From Ornithomonoglobus_A sp045612845 (lineage in GTDB: Bacteria; Bacillota; Clostridia; UBA1381): a stretch of 64,000 nucleotides of DNA. Both the position numbers and the translations under genes were made by a program. The notes under the pieces are model-generated. The model had not been told where the DNA came from. It searched no databases and saw only the letters and a program-made list of their open reading frames with translations. Positions 15,997 through 24,920 of the stretch are shown in pieces. Location of the stretch: positions 145,265-209,264 of the forward strand of contig JAZKZV010000012.1 in the NCBI GenBank assembly GCA_045612845.1, read 5' to 3'. The first letter of the stretch is position 1, and each line of letters starts with the position of its first letter.

Positions 15997-16971
15997 TTAA
16001 TTGCTCGAATTAGCTAACATTGTCTCGCCTAAAATACCATAACCTCTTGTTGGATTGTTTACAAAAACGTGAGTAAGAGCACCCACAAATAAGTTGTTCT
16101 GAATAATGGGTGACCCCGACATTCCCTGAACTATACCGCCTGTTTTTTCTAACAGTGTCGGGTCGGTTATTTCCAATACCATATTTTTACCATTTGTATC
16201 ATGTTTGTCAATTTTTTTAATTTTGATATTGTATTCTTTTATTCCGCTTTTGTCAAGTTCGACAAGAATTGTTGCATTACCTTCATATACTTCATCTGCT
16301 GATGCTACGCGTAATTTTTCTGAATCACACAAAGTGTTTTTGGCTTCTCCGAAAATTCCGAACGAAGTATTTGAGGTTAATTTACCAATAGGCTGATGGT
16401 TAAAATCACATTCAAGTTCGCCTATGGAATTACTACTGCTTTTTATAATGCTTGTAACACTGCAGTCAATTATACTGCCTGAATTTATGGGCATAATAAC
16501 AGAAGTATCTACATCACATATTCCGTGCCCTAATGCACCGAATGTTTTTGAATTCGGCTCGTAATAGGTTAGAGTACCAACTCCTGCTGTGCTGTCTCTA
16601 AGCCACAAGCCAAGAGTCGGACCATTCTTTGTTATAATGGGATTTACAGAAATATTTTTTAAATTACCTTGTCTTTTTATTGTAAAGTTAATATTATTTG
16701 AACTTTTGTTTATAATATTTTTTAAAGAGTCTGTATTTTCAATTTTTTCTTCGTCTGCACTTACAATAATATCACCAACGTTAAATTGGTCCAGATAACA
16801 CTTAATACCGTTTATATCTTCTATTTTGCACACATCAACAACAATAAGACCATCTGTGTGCATTTTGACCCCTATTGCTTTTCCACCGGGCATAACATAT
16901 AAATCGGAACAATAGACGTTAGGTGATAAAAGTAAATAAAAACTAAAAAACAATAAAAAAAATCTTTTCAA
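15997..16971 (-). CDS. spoIVB: SpoIVB sporulation serine peptidase (S55)
   Basis: SpoIVB is made in the forespore, crosses its inner membrane and triggers pro-sigma-K processing in the mother cell. The 324-residue protein has a signal peptide or anchor (about residues 2-20), a PDZ domain (about 25-110, with VGDIIVSADE), and the S55 peptidase domain with GALGHGI (catalytic His, near residue 146) and the nucleophile segment GGIVQGMSGSPI (Ser, near 285). The start is decided by the ribosome site: AAAGGAGG sits 7 bases before a TTG, whereas the upstream ATGs overlap or precede it. It has its own terminator and no partner gene. Confidence 0.93.
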   Translation of the reverse strand: MKRFFLLFFSFYLLLSPNVYCSDLYVMPGGKAIGVKMHTDGLIVVDVCKIEDINGIKCYLDQFNVGDIIVSADEEKIENTDSLKNIINKSSNNINFTIKRQGNLKNISVNPIITKNGPTLGLWLRDSTAGVGTLTYYEPNSKTFGALGHGICDVDTSVIMPINSGSIIDCSVTSIIKSSSNSIGELECDFNHQPIGKLTSNTSFGIFGEAKNTLCDSEKLRVASADEVYEGNATILVELDKSGIKEYNIKIKKIDKHDTNGKNMVLEITDPTLLEKTGGIVQGMSGSPIIQNNLFVGALTHVFVNNPTRGYGILGETMLANSSN

Positions 16972-17147
16972 AAACATACCTCCTTTCATATAATTATGTT
17001 GACCTTTTTCGACATGATTATACCGAAAAACTTATTGCAGAAATGGCTAAAAACACATAGTATATAACCTGTGTTAAACGAGTTAGAGTAATATGTTGCG
17101 GGTTTTGGCTTTTGTGTAATATTTATTTGAAATTTTACTTAATGATA

Positions 17148-17176
17148 TTGACATATTGGGGAAAATAAAGTAAAAT
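17148..17176 (+). promoter_or_regulatory. Sigma-A promoter for the PIG-L deacetylase gene
   Basis: TTGACA, 17-base spacer, TAAAAT. It matches the promoter at 5324-5352 in 23 of 29 positions, including ATTGGG in the spacer. Confidence 0.8.
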
Positions 17177-17216
17177 AAAATCATGGATTTTTGCTAAGAT
17201 TAAGGAGGATTTGTAA

Positions 17217-17921
17217 ATGAGAGTATTAGCAATAATGTGCCATCCTGACGATATGGAACTGCAATGTGCGGGAACGCTGTTAAAGTATAAAAGATTGGGA
17301 CATGATGTAATTACATGCCATGTGGCAAATGGCAATATGGGACATTATATTATAATGCCTGATGAGTTAAGACAAATAAGAGCAAAGGAAGCTCAAAATG
17401 CAGCAAAGCTTGCAGGCTATGAGGTTATAAGTGCAGATATTGGAGACCTTACTGTTAATTCAGCAAGTGTGGAGCAAATCGATAAGATAATACGTGTAAT
17501 ACGATATGCAAAGCCTGATGTTATTATAACACACAGTCCCGATGATTACTGCAGCGACCATGCTGAAGTATCAAAGCTTGTGTTTAATGCATCATTTTCG
17601 GCAAGCTGTCCGCATTTTAAGCCGGAGCTTGGTGAGGCTGTTGATGTAACACCTATATTCTACTCAGAACACTCAGACGGTATAAATTTTGTGCCTACAG
17701 AGTATGTAGATATTTCTGAAGAAATGGAAACAAAAGAGTCTATGCTTGCTTGTCATGAAAGTCAGCTAAAGTGGCTTTTGGAACATGACGGTTATGATAT
17801 AATAGAAGTGCAACGTACAAGAGCAGCATTCTGGGGCTTGCAATGTAAGGCAAAATATGCAGAAGTATTTAAGCAGTTGAATGCTTCCGGTAGAATGCGT
17901 ACATACCGATTACTTCCGTAA
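17217..17921 (+). CDS. PIG-L (LmbE-like) deacetylase family protein
   Basis: PIG-L/LmbE enzymes are zinc-dependent N-deacetylases of N-acetylglucosamine-type conjugates (MshB, BshB, GlcNAc-PI deacetylase). The 234-residue protein has the zinc motif CHPDDME (residues 8-14), the partner histidine in DDYCSDHAEVSK (near residue 112-120) and the usual length. A bacillithiol role would need BshA and BshC, which are not in the window, so the acetylated substrate is unknown. It is a single-gene unit. Confidence 0.9.
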   Translation: MRVLAIMCHPDDMELQCAGTLLKYKRLGHDVITCHVANGNMGHYIIMPDELRQIRAKEAQNAAKLAGYEVISADIGDLTVNSASVEQIDKIIRVIRYAKPDVIITHSPDDYCSDHAEVSKLVFNASFSASCPHFKPELGEAVDVTPIFYSEHSDGINFVPTEYVDISEEMETKESMLACHESQLKWLLEHDGYDIIEVQRTRAAFWGLQCKAKYAEVFKQLNASGRMRTYRLLP

Positions 17922-17930
17922 AACATTAAG

Positions 17931-17965
17931 AAGAGATGGGTTTTAAATAAAATCCATCTCTTTTT
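17931..17965 (+). terminator. Terminator after the PIG-L gene
   Basis: AAGAGATGG pairs with CCATCTCTT and is followed by a T run. Confidence 0.85.
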
Positions 17966-18027
17966 AAATAACTGTAGATTAGTAAAAGTATTACATTATA
18001 CTTAATGTATGAATAAATTTATATAGG

Positions 18028-18056
18028 TTGACAATTATACAAAAAAATGGTATAAT
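18028..18056 (+). promoter_or_regulatory. Consensus sigma-A promoter for the yhbY-nadD-leuS operon
   Basis: TTGACA and TATAAT match the consensus exactly and are 17 bases apart, 54 bases upstream of yhbY. Confidence 0.9.
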
Positions 18057-18110
18057 GTTTATCTGTATTAACTTCTTTGAAAATATAAAAAATATACAGG
18101 AGTAAAGCTT

Positions 18111-18413
18111 ATGATTAGTGGAAAACAAAGAGCATATCTAAGAAAAATGGCACAGGTTTTATCACCAATTTTCCAGATTGGAAAAGAGGGTGTGAGCGAA
18201 AGTGTCGTAGCAGCACTTGATGAGGCGCTCGAAAAACGTGAAATAATTAAAGTGCATATTCTTGAAACTGCATTTTTAGATACAAGAGAAACTTGTGATG
18301 AAATTGCGAAAGAGCTTGGTGCCGAGCCTGTACAGGCCATTGGCAATAAGTTTACTCTGTATAGACAGTCATCTGACGAAAAATATCGTAAAATAGAGTT
18401 GCCTAAAAGATGA
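18111..18413 (+). CDS. yhbY: Ribosome assembly RNA-binding protein YhbY
   Basis: YhbY is a single CRM-domain RNA-binding protein associated with pre-50S particles. The 100-residue sequence is full length and begins ISGKQRAYLRKMAQ, with the RNA-contacting IFQIGKEGVSE loop (the GxxG-like motif of CRM domains, near residue 22-32) and a C-terminal IGNKFTLYRQS. It leads the long housekeeping operon, and its stop codon overlaps the nadD start (ATGA), indicating translational coupling. Confidence 0.95.
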   Translation: MISGKQRAYLRKMAQVLSPIFQIGKEGVSESVVAALDEALEKREIIKVHILETAFLDTRETCDEIAKELGAEPVQAIGNKFTLYRQSSDEKYRKIELPKR

Positions 18414-18991
18414 AGACAGGAATAATGGGCGGTACATTTGACCCGATTCATAACGCACATATTACAATAGCAAGAAAGGCTAAAGAACAATTTGGGCTTG
18501 ATAGAGTAATATTTATGCCGGGAGGCAATCCGCCACACAAAAAAGGGATAACAGATAAAGATATACGCTTTAAGATGACGCAGCTTGCAATAGGCGATGA
18601 ATTCGAAGTAAGCGATTATGAGATAAATAAAGAAGACTATTCTTATACGTTAAATACATTAGAGTATCTTAATGACGTATATCCCAGCGATGATATTTAT
18701 TTCATAATTGGCGAGGATTCATTAAATGATATATATAAATGGTACAAGCCGACAGAGATATTGGGTATGTGTAAGTTACTTGTATTTCCAAGAATGTCTT
18801 TAAAAACCGTATCCGAAAAGGCTAAAGAGGTTATGATGAATCTGGGCGGGAGCATACAGGTTATAAATGCGCCTGTAACACAGATTTCATCTACACATAT
18901 ACGAAACCTGATACACGGGAATAAGAGTGCAGATGATATGCTGCCAAAAGAGGTGTTAAGATATATAAATGAAAATAATTTATACAGATAA
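18410..18991 (+). CDS. nadD: Nicotinate-nucleotide adenylyltransferase
   Basis: NadD adenylates nicotinate mononucleotide to deamido-NAD, a core NAD synthesis step. The 193-residue protein has the nucleotidyltransferase HxGH-type motif GGTFDPIHNAH (residues 6-16), the PGGNPPHK substrate loop, the FIIGEDS strand and the second nucleotide motif ISSTHIR (near residue 157). The start overlaps yhbY by four bases and the end overlaps yqeK by 23, the common clostridial and bacillar order yhbY-nadD-yqeK-rsfS. Confidence 0.97.
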   Translation: MKTGIMGGTFDPIHNAHITIARKAKEQFGLDRVIFMPGGNPPHKKGITDKDIRFKMTQLAIGDEFEVSDYEINKEDYSYTLNTLEYLNDVYPSDDIYFIIGEDSLNDIYKWYKPTEILGMCKLLVFPRMSLKTVSEKAKEVMMNLGGSIQVINAPVTQISSTHIRNLIHGNKSADDMLPKEVLRYINENNLYR

Positions 18992-19550
18992 TCAAATAAA
19001 AGAAAAACTAAAAGCACTTCTTTCTCAAAAAAGATATATCCACACAATAGGAGTGAGTGAAACTGCAAAGAAATTAGCTCGCCTATATGGTGAGGATGAA
19101 GAAAAAGCGTATTTGTCGGGCTTACTGCATGATTGTGCAAAGTATATGAGTATAGACGAGCAACTAAAAAAATGCGAGGAATTGGGTGTTGAACTCGATT
19201 TTGAAACGCGTTCGTGCGCACCTGTAATACACGCACCGCTTGGTGCACAAATGGCAAAGGACGAATATGGAATTGATGATGAGGAAATATTAAATGCCAT
19301 AAGATATCATACAGTAGCAAGGGTGGGTATGAGCAGGCTTGAAAAAATAATATATATAGCGGATATGACAGAACCGTCAAGGGAGTACGAAGAGGTAGAG
19401 GACTTAAGAAAAATATCAGAAACTGACCTTGATAAAGCTATGCTAAAATGTCTTGGTGAGTGTATTATGTTTAATATAAAAAAAGGAATAGCAGTTCATT
19501 CGGACTCTGTAAAATGTTATAATGAACTTGTATATAAGGAGGCAAAATAA
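18969..19550 (+). CDS. yqeK: YqeK, HD-domain symmetrical Ap4A hydrolase
   Basis: YqeK proteins hydrolyse diadenosine tetraphosphate symmetrically to two ADP. The 193-residue HD-superfamily protein shows the ordered metal ligands: RYIHTIGVSE (His), LSGLLHDCAKY (HD, near residue 54), IHAPLGA (His) and IRYHTV (His), followed by YIADMTEPSRE. It lies between nadD and rsfS with overlapping ends (23 bases before, one base after), so it is translated as part of the operon. Confidence 0.95.
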   Translation: MKIIYTDNQIKEKLKALLSQKRYIHTIGVSETAKKLARLYGEDEEKAYLSGLLHDCAKYMSIDEQLKKCEELGVELDFETRSCAPVIHAPLGAQMAKDEYGIDDEEILNAIRYHTVARVGMSRLEKIIYIADMTEPSREYEEVEDLRKISETDLDKAMLKCLGECIMFNIKKGIAVHSDSVKCYNELVYKEAK

Positions 19551-19879
19551 TGGAGAGACTAGATATTATTAAAAAAGCATTGGAGGACAAAAAGGCAACA
19601 AATATAGAAATCCTCAATGTATCAGAGCAAACGTCTTTGGGAGATTATTTTGTGATTGCATCATGCCAGTCTACAATTCAGGTAAGGGCATGTGTTGACG
19701 AAGTTGAAGAAAAAATGAGCGATGCTGGATTTGTGGTAAAACATAAAGAAGGATATAGAGGCGGCTCGTGGATTCTGATGGATTATGGAGATATAATAGT
19801 TCATATTATGCAACAGGAAACAAGAGAGTTTTATGCAATCGAGAGATTGTGGGATGATGCCGGTACGGTAACTAATTAA
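19550..19879 (+). CDS. rsfS: Ribosomal silencing factor RsfS
   Basis: RsfS binds uL14 on the 50S subunit and blocks 30S joining, reducing translation under nutrient limitation. The 109-residue protein shows the family pattern SLGDYFVIASCQSTIQVRA, the HKEGYRGGSWILMDYGD core and the VHIMQQETREFYAIERLW C-terminus. It begins at the last base of the yqeK stop codon. Confidence 0.96.
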   Translation: MERLDIIKKALEDKKATNIEILNVSEQTSLGDYFVIASCQSTIQVRACVDEVEEKMSDAGFVVKHKEGYRGGSWILMDYGDIIVHIMQQETREFYAIERLWDDAGTVTN

Positions 19880-19910
19880 GAAAACAATTAAGAAGGAGTA
19901 TATATAAACA

Positions 19911-22322
19911 ATGGAAAGCTATAATTTTAAAAACATTGAGAAAAAATGGCAAGATAAATGGGATGAGGCGGGTATTTTTAATGCCCAGAATAATTCATCA
20001 AAACCAAAGTTTTTTACTATGATTGAATTCCCATATCCGTCAGGTGCGGGTCTGCATGTTGGACACCCAAGAAGCTATACTGCACTTGATATTGTTGCAA
20101 GAAAGAGAAGAATGAGCGGTTATAATGTTCTTTATCCTATAGGATGGGATGCATTTGGTTTGCCTACAGAAAACTTTGCAATAAAGAACAACATTCATCC
20201 GAAAATTGTAACAGAAAAAAATATTGCAAACTTTAAAAGACAGCTAAAGATGTTGGGATTCTCTTTTGACTGGTCAAGAGAAATAAATACAACTGACCCT
20301 AAATACTATAAATGGACACAATGGATTTTTATGCAACTGTTCAAGAAAGGTCTTGCATATAAACAGGAAATGCCAATAAACTGGTGTCTGGGATGTAAAG
20401 TAGGCCTTGCAAACGAAGAGGTTGTAAACGGTGTATGCGAAAGATGCGGCAGTGAGGTTGTTCAGCGTAACAAGAGCCAATGGATGCTTAAAATCACAGA
20501 ATATGCACAACGCCTTATAGATGATTTGGATGACATTGATTTTCTTGATAAAATTAAGACCCAACAAAAAAACTGGATAGGCAGAAGTGAGGGTGCAGAG
20601 GTTACATTTAAATTGTCTACAAATGACGATATGGTTGTCTACACAACAAGATGTGATACATTATTTGGTGCTACATATGTTGTAATGTCGCCCGAACACG
20701 AACTTATTGATAAAATAAAAGGTCAGATAGAAAACTATGAAGAAGTAGAGGCATATAAGGCAGACGCTGCAAAAAAATCCGAGTTTGAGAGAACAGAACT
20801 TGCAAAGGATAAGAGCGGTGTACAATTAAAGGGGATATATGCAATAAACCCTGCAAATGGCGAAAAGCTCCCTGTCTGGATTTCGGACTATGTACTTGTA
20901 ACATATGGAACAGGTGCAATTATGGCAGTTCCGGCACATGATAGCAGAGACTGGGATTTTGCTAAAAAGTTTAACTTACCTATTATAGAAGTTGTATCAG
21001 GCGGAAAGAATGTACAAGAAGAGCCATATACTGATGTTTACAAAGGTAATATGGTTAATTCAGGTTTCCTAAATGGTCTTAGTGTACAAGAGGCAATTCC
21101 GACTATGATAAAATGGCTCGAAGAAAAGGGACTTGGCAAAAAGAAAGTCAACTTTAAACTTCGAGACTGGGTATTCTCAAGACAAAGATATTGGGGAGAA
21201 CCAATTCCGCTGGTACATTGTGAAAAATGCGGATGGGTTGCAATTCCGGAAAGTGAATTGCCACTGACGCTGCCTGAATTAGAGCATTTTGAACCGGGTG
21301 AAAATGGCGAGTCGCCACTTGCAAAGGCATATGACTGGATAGATACAACTTGTCCTGAGTGTGGCGCTAAGGCGCAAAGAGAAACCGATACAATGCCACA
21401 ATGGGCGGGTTCAAGCTGGTATTTCCTAAGATATATGGATCCACACAATGATGATGCTTTAGCATCAAAAGAGGCACTTGAATACTGGTCGCCTGTAGAT
21501 TGGTATAACGGTGGTATGGAACACACAACACTCCACTTGCTATATTCAAGATTCTGGCATAAGTTCTTATACGATATAGGTGTAGTTCCTACAAAAGAGC
21601 CATATCAGAAGAGAACATCTCACGGAATGATTTTAGGTGAGAATAATGAGAAGATGTCAAAATCAAGAGGCAACGTTGTAAATCCTGATGAGGTTGTTGA
21701 TGAATTCGGTGCAGATGCATTCAGGACATACGAAATGTTCATAGGGGCATTCGATCAGTCAACCCCATGGTCGCAACAAGGTCTTAAGGGCTGCTATAAA
21801 TTCCTGGAGAGAGTATGGAATGTACAATCTATGGTAACAAACGAAGAAGGATATAGCGCAGATTTAGAAAGAGAAATTCATAAGACTATTAAAAAGGTCG
21901 GAGAAGATATCGAAAAGATGAAGTTTAATACTGCAATCGCTTCGATGATGAGTCTTGTTAATGAGTTCTACAAAAAAGGTTCAGTAACTAAAACAGAGTA
22001 TATGACACTAATTACTCTTCTAAATCCGTTTGCTCCGCATATGACAGAGGAGCTTTGGCAAATTTATGGCGGAAAAGGATTCCTTTCTGTTGTAGAATGG
22101 CCTCAATATGACGAAGACAAGACTGTAGACGACCAGATAGAAATAGTAGTACAAATTAACGGAAAAATAAAGGATAAGGTTATGATGCCATCATGTCTTG
22201 ACCAGGAGGGGACACAAAAAGCTGCAATGGAAAGCGAAAGAATTAAGGCTTTGATTGCTGATAAAACTGTTGTTAAGGTTATTGCGATACCTGGCAGACT
22301 TGTAAATATAGTTGTCAAATAA
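19911..22322 (+). CDS. leuS: Leucyl-tRNA synthetase
   Basis: LeuS charges tRNA-Leu and edits mischarged isoleucine or norvaline. The 803-residue class I synthetase has the HIGH-type motif GLHVGHPRSY (near residue 44-53), a zinc-knuckle insert with CLGC...CERCG (near 160-180), the CP1 editing domain with the TTRCDTLFGATY threonine-rich motif, a second cysteine cluster (CEKCGW...CPECGAKA), and KMSKSRGN (near residue 582). I saw no T-box leader; it is 31 bases after rsfS, so it appears to rely on the operon promoter. Confidence 0.98.
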   Translation: MESYNFKNIEKKWQDKWDEAGIFNAQNNSSKPKFFTMIEFPYPSGAGLHVGHPRSYTALDIVARKRRMSGYNVLYPIGWDAFGLPTENFAIKNNIHPKIVTEKNIANFKRQLKMLGFSFDWSREINTTDPKYYKWTQWIFMQLFKKGLAYKQEMPINWCLGCKVGLANEEVVNGVCERCGSEVVQRNKSQWMLKITEYAQRLIDDLDDIDFLDKIKTQQKNWIGRSEGAEVTFKLSTNDDMVVYTTRCDTLFGATYVVMSPEHELIDKIKGQIENYEEVEAYKADAAKKSEFERTELAKDKSGVQLKGIYAINPANGEKLPVWISDYVLVTYGTGAIMAVPAHDSRDWDFAKKFNLPIIEVVSGGKNVQEEPYTDVYKGNMVNSGFLNGLSVQEAIPTMIKWLEEKGLGKKKVNFKLRDWVFSRQRYWGEPIPLVHCEKCGWVAIPESELPLTLPELEHFEPGENGESPLAKAYDWIDTTCPECGAKAQRETDTMPQWAGSSWYFLRYMDPHNDDALASKEALEYWSPVDWYNGGMEHTTLHLLYSRFWHKFLYDIGVVPTKEPYQKRTSHGMILGENNEKMSKSRGNVVNPDEVVDEFGADAFRTYEMFIGAFDQSTPWSQQGLKGCYKFLERVWNVQSMVTNEEGYSADLEREIHKTIKKVGEDIEKMKFNTAIASMMSLVNEFYKKGSVTKTEYMTLITLLNPFAPHMTEELWQIYGGKGFLSVVEWPQYDEDKTVDDQIEIVVQINGKIKDKVMMPSCLDQEGTQKAAMESERIKALIADKTVVKVIAIPGRLVNIVVK

Positions 22323-22351
22323 GGGGACACAAAACACGGACGGAGATTAGT

Positions 22352-23017
22352 ATGAGTATAAATTCAAAGCAAAATATTAAATGTCCAAAATGCTCGCAAA
22401 TGTCAGAGATTACAGTATGGAGTTCTATTACTGTTAAGGACAGTGCGGATTTAAAACAGGATTTGCTTGGCGGAAGAGTTAATATCTTCCGCTGCCCGTC
22501 TTGCTCGCATACAGCACTAATGCCTACACCAATGTTATATCATGACGAAGAAAAGAGACTGTTGTTTTCTTTTTCGCCATGCGATGACGCTATTTTGGAG
22601 GAGCAACTATACGATAATATAAGAAAAGCATCGCAAAGCTCAGGTGAATTAAAAAAGTATGAGGGATATAATTTAAGATTTATAACAAAGTATAATGAGC
22701 TTTTAGAAAAGATATTGATTTTCGAAAACAATCTTAATGATAAAGCCATTGAGGTTATTAAGCTTATGATTCTATCACAGGACCTTGAAAAATCACAGTG
22801 GCGCGAATGTCATTTTGGTAAAATTGAAAATGACAACATAGAGTTTATGATTAACGATAAAAAAGAAAATCAGGTATATACGTCATCTGTTCCTGTGGAG
22901 AGTTATAATACAATATATTCAGAGCTTACTAATAGCGGTGTAAAGCCATACAGTTTTGACTGGGAACGTGTAAATGGTGCATATGCCACAAAGCTTTTAA
23001 ATGGATTTAACAATTAA
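22352..23017 (+). CDS. CpXC-domain protein
   Basis: The 221-residue protein begins with the CpXC domain, named for two C-P-x-C motifs: IKCPKCSQMS (residues 9-18) and IFRCPSCSH (near residue 47-55), probably binding one zinc ion. The rest is helical with no recognised motif. CpXC proteins are widespread in Clostridia and their function is unknown. It sits 29 bases after leuS in the same operon. Confidence 0.85.
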   Translation: MSINSKQNIKCPKCSQMSEITVWSSITVKDSADLKQDLLGGRVNIFRCPSCSHTALMPTPMLYHDEEKRLLFSFSPCDDAILEEQLYDNIRKASQSSGELKKYEGYNLRFITKYNELLEKILIFENNLNDKAIEVIKLMILSQDLEKSQWRECHFGKIENDNIEFMINDKKENQVYTSSVPVESYNTIYSELTNSGVKPYSFDWERVNGAYATKLLNGFNN

Positions 23018-23045
23018 CGTACTTTAAATTTAGAAGGATTTTATT

Positions 23046-23519
23046 ATGGCTATTAAAGCAAAATCACAAGAAAACTCAATAGCGGTTCTTGCAAGTCTAA
23101 TGTTGCCGTTTCAGGCAAATAATGCAGGCAATGTACATGGTGGAGAAATTATAAAGCTTATGGACTCGACCGCGGGTGTTGCTGCGCAAAAACACTGTAA
23201 CACCAATGTTGTTACTGCAAGAGTGGATGAGTTGTGTTTTAAAAAACCTATTTTAATAGGTGAGTATGTTGTTTGTACTGCACGTGTTGTATATACAGGC
23301 AGAACCTCAATGGAGGTTTTTGTTACGGTGGAATCCGAAAATCTGACAACGGGTAAAAGACAAATTGCGCTTACTGCATTTTTTACAATGGTTTCTTTGG
23401 ACGTGAATTCAAAGCCATCGGAGATTGCACCAATATTAAAAGGTGATGATGCGTATTCGCAAATGCTATACCTGGAGGGCGAGAAGAGGTATAAAGAAAG
23501 CAAAAAACGCTTTAGATAA
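23046..23519 (+). CDS. Acyl-CoA thioesterase, hotdog fold
   Basis: The 157-residue protein belongs to the YciA/BACH group of hotdog-fold acyl-CoA hydrolases. The core NAGNVHGGEIIKLMDSTAGV (residues 23-42) holds the substrate-binding loop and the catalytic Asp. The second half has the hotdog strands VVCTARVVYTGRTSMEVFV and a TAFFTMVSLD segment. It probably releases free fatty acids from acyl-CoA in the cytoplasm; chain-length preference cannot be told. It lies within the leuS-smpB operon. Confidence 0.92.
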   Translation: MAIKAKSQENSIAVLASLMLPFQANNAGNVHGGEIIKLMDSTAGVAAQKHCNTNVVTARVDELCFKKPILIGEYVVCTARVVYTGRTSMEVFVTVESENLTTGKRQIALTAFFTMVSLDVNSKPSEIAPILKGDDAYSQMLYLEGEKRYKESKKRFR

Positions 23520-23573
23520 GATTTTTGAAATTAAATAATATTAAAATATCCATATGTAAAAGGAGGGTATATT

Positions 23574-24038
23574 GTGCCCGAAAAAACTAACATAAAGATG
23601 CTTGTACAAAACAGAAAAGCCAGACATGAATATTTTATATTAGAAACATATGAGTGTGGAATAGAGCTTTGCGGAACAGAAGTAAAGTCGTTAAGAGATG
23701 GCAGGGCAAATCTTACAGATTCGTATGCATCAATAGATAATGGTGAGGTATTTATAAAGGGTATGAATATAAGTCCGTTCGAAAAGGGTAATATCTTCAA
23801 CCGAGACCCGCTAAGAACAAGAAAGCTGTTGTTGCATAAGCAAGAAATAAGAAAGCTTATAGGCCAGATACAACAACAGGGTTTAACCTTAATTCCGTTG
23901 TCCGTATACCTTAAAGGCTCGCTTGTTAAGGTGTCCTTGGGATTGGCGAAAGGTAAAAAGCTATACGATAAACGTGAAGACATAGCAAAGCGCGACGCAA
24001 AAAGAGATGCCCAGAGGGCGCTTAAAAACACATATTAA
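23574..24038 (+). CDS. smpB: SsrA-binding protein SmpB
   Basis: SmpB carries tmRNA to stalled ribosomes for trans-translation. The 154-residue protein shows the OB-fold core HEYFILETYECGIELCGTEV, SLRDGRANLTDSYA, and the C-terminal tail rich in KRDAKRDAQR that enters the mRNA channel. The start is GTG after AAGGAGGG. The ssrA gene often follows smpB, but I see no tmRNA in the 84 bases downstream. Confidence 0.97.
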   Translation: MPEKTNIKMLVQNRKARHEYFILETYECGIELCGTEVKSLRDGRANLTDSYASIDNGEVFIKGMNISPFEKGNIFNRDPLRTRKLLLHKQEIRKLIGQIQQQGLTLIPLSVYLKGSLVKVSLGLAKGKKLYDKREDIAKRDAKRDAQRALKNTY

Positions 24039-24122
24039 AGAAAAATAAGGTATTAAATAATTAAATATGGTAAAAATAAGATATACGAGTGTAATTATCT
24101 CTATTTAAAGAAAGGATTATTT

Positions 24123-24770
24123 ATGAAACGTATATCTATTTTTATTTGCATTTTATTTGCAACTATATTTATCAGTACGAATAATGCATTCGCTCTTTCG
24201 AAGATAGGCTCAAGAGGACAAGAGGTAATAAACATACAAACAAGACTAAAAGCATGGGACTATTATCACTACACAGTTGACGGAGTGTATGGTTGGCGTA
24301 CTGCACAGTCGGTAAAAAAATTCCAACAAAAGCATGGACTAGCAGTTGACGGAATATGTGGTCCTGCAACACTTGCAAAGATTGGCTTAAACACAGGTAA
24401 TACGTCATCTTCCTCATCATCAAATTACGTAACATTATTAGCAATGCTTATCAACGGTGAGGCGAGGGGCGAAAGCTATGAGGGTCAGGTTGCAGTAGGA
24501 GCTGTTGTGTTAAACAGAGTAAAGCATTCGTCATTTCCAAACACAATTCCGGGAGTAATATACCAAAAAGGAGCATTTACAGCTGTAAGCGACGGGCAAA
24601 TAAATAAGCCTATAGAAAGTTCATGCTACAATGCTGCACGCGATGCTTTAAACGGTTGGGACCCCACAGGCGGTGCTATTTATTATTATAATCCTGCAAC
24701 TGCAACATCGAGCTGGATATGGTCAAGACCTGTAATAAAACAAATTGGAAAACACAGATTTTGTATGTAG
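24123..24770 (+). CDS. sleB: SleB-like spore cortex-lytic enzyme
   Basis: SleB is a lytic transglycosylase that degrades muramic-delta-lactam-containing cortex during germination. The 215-residue protein has a signal peptide (about residues 1-25), a PG_binding_1 domain (about 28-90, with SRGQEVINIQTRL and VDGVYGWRTAQSVKKFQ), a serine linker and the CwlJ/SleB hydrolase domain (about 100-215, with LINGEARGESYEGQVAVGAV and GGAIYYYNPATA). The Glu in GEARGE is the family's catalytic residue. No ypeB partner follows. CwlJ is less likely because CwlJ lacks the signal and PG-binding domain. Confidence 0.92.
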   Translation: MKRISIFICILFATIFISTNNAFALSKIGSRGQEVINIQTRLKAWDYYHYTVDGVYGWRTAQSVKKFQQKHGLAVDGICGPATLAKIGLNTGNTSSSSSSNYVTLLAMLINGEARGESYEGQVAVGAVVLNRVKHSSFPNTIPGVIYQKGAFTAVSDGQINKPIESSCYNAARDALNGWDPTGGAIYYYNPATATSSWIWSRPVIKQIGKHRFCM

Positions 24771-24774
24771 TATA

Positions 24775-24817
24775 AAAAAATACTTATCTGGGTATGTGCA
24801 AGATAAGTATTTTTTTT
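24775..24817 (+). terminator. Terminator after sleB
   Basis: AATACTTATCT pairs with AGATAAGTATT around an 11-base loop, followed by eight T. Confidence 0.88.
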
Positions 24818-24851
24818 GTAAATAATTACAGTAAATTTGTACAAATATTAG

Positions 24852-24880
24852 TTGACTTTTGTAGTTGCATGTGTTATGCT
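24852..24880 (+). promoter_or_regulatory. Sigma-A promoter for the CE15-like esterase gene
   Basis: TTGACT, 17-base spacer, TATGCT. Confidence 0.65.
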
Positions 24881-24920
24881 ATGTAATATCAACAGATGCA
24901 AAAAAAAGGAGTGGGCATAA

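Noticed and set aside
18697..19380. Long minus-strand reading frame across nadD and yqeK
   Set aside because: It overlaps two strongly supported genes on the other strand and encodes a Phe/His-rich low-complexity product.
19880..19910. T-box leader of leuS
   Set aside because: The gap after rsfS is 31 bases; no specifier stem or antiterminator motif can fit.
24039..24122. tmRNA (ssrA) after smpB
   Set aside because: The gap is 84 bases, far shorter than a tmRNA, and has no tRNA-like ends.
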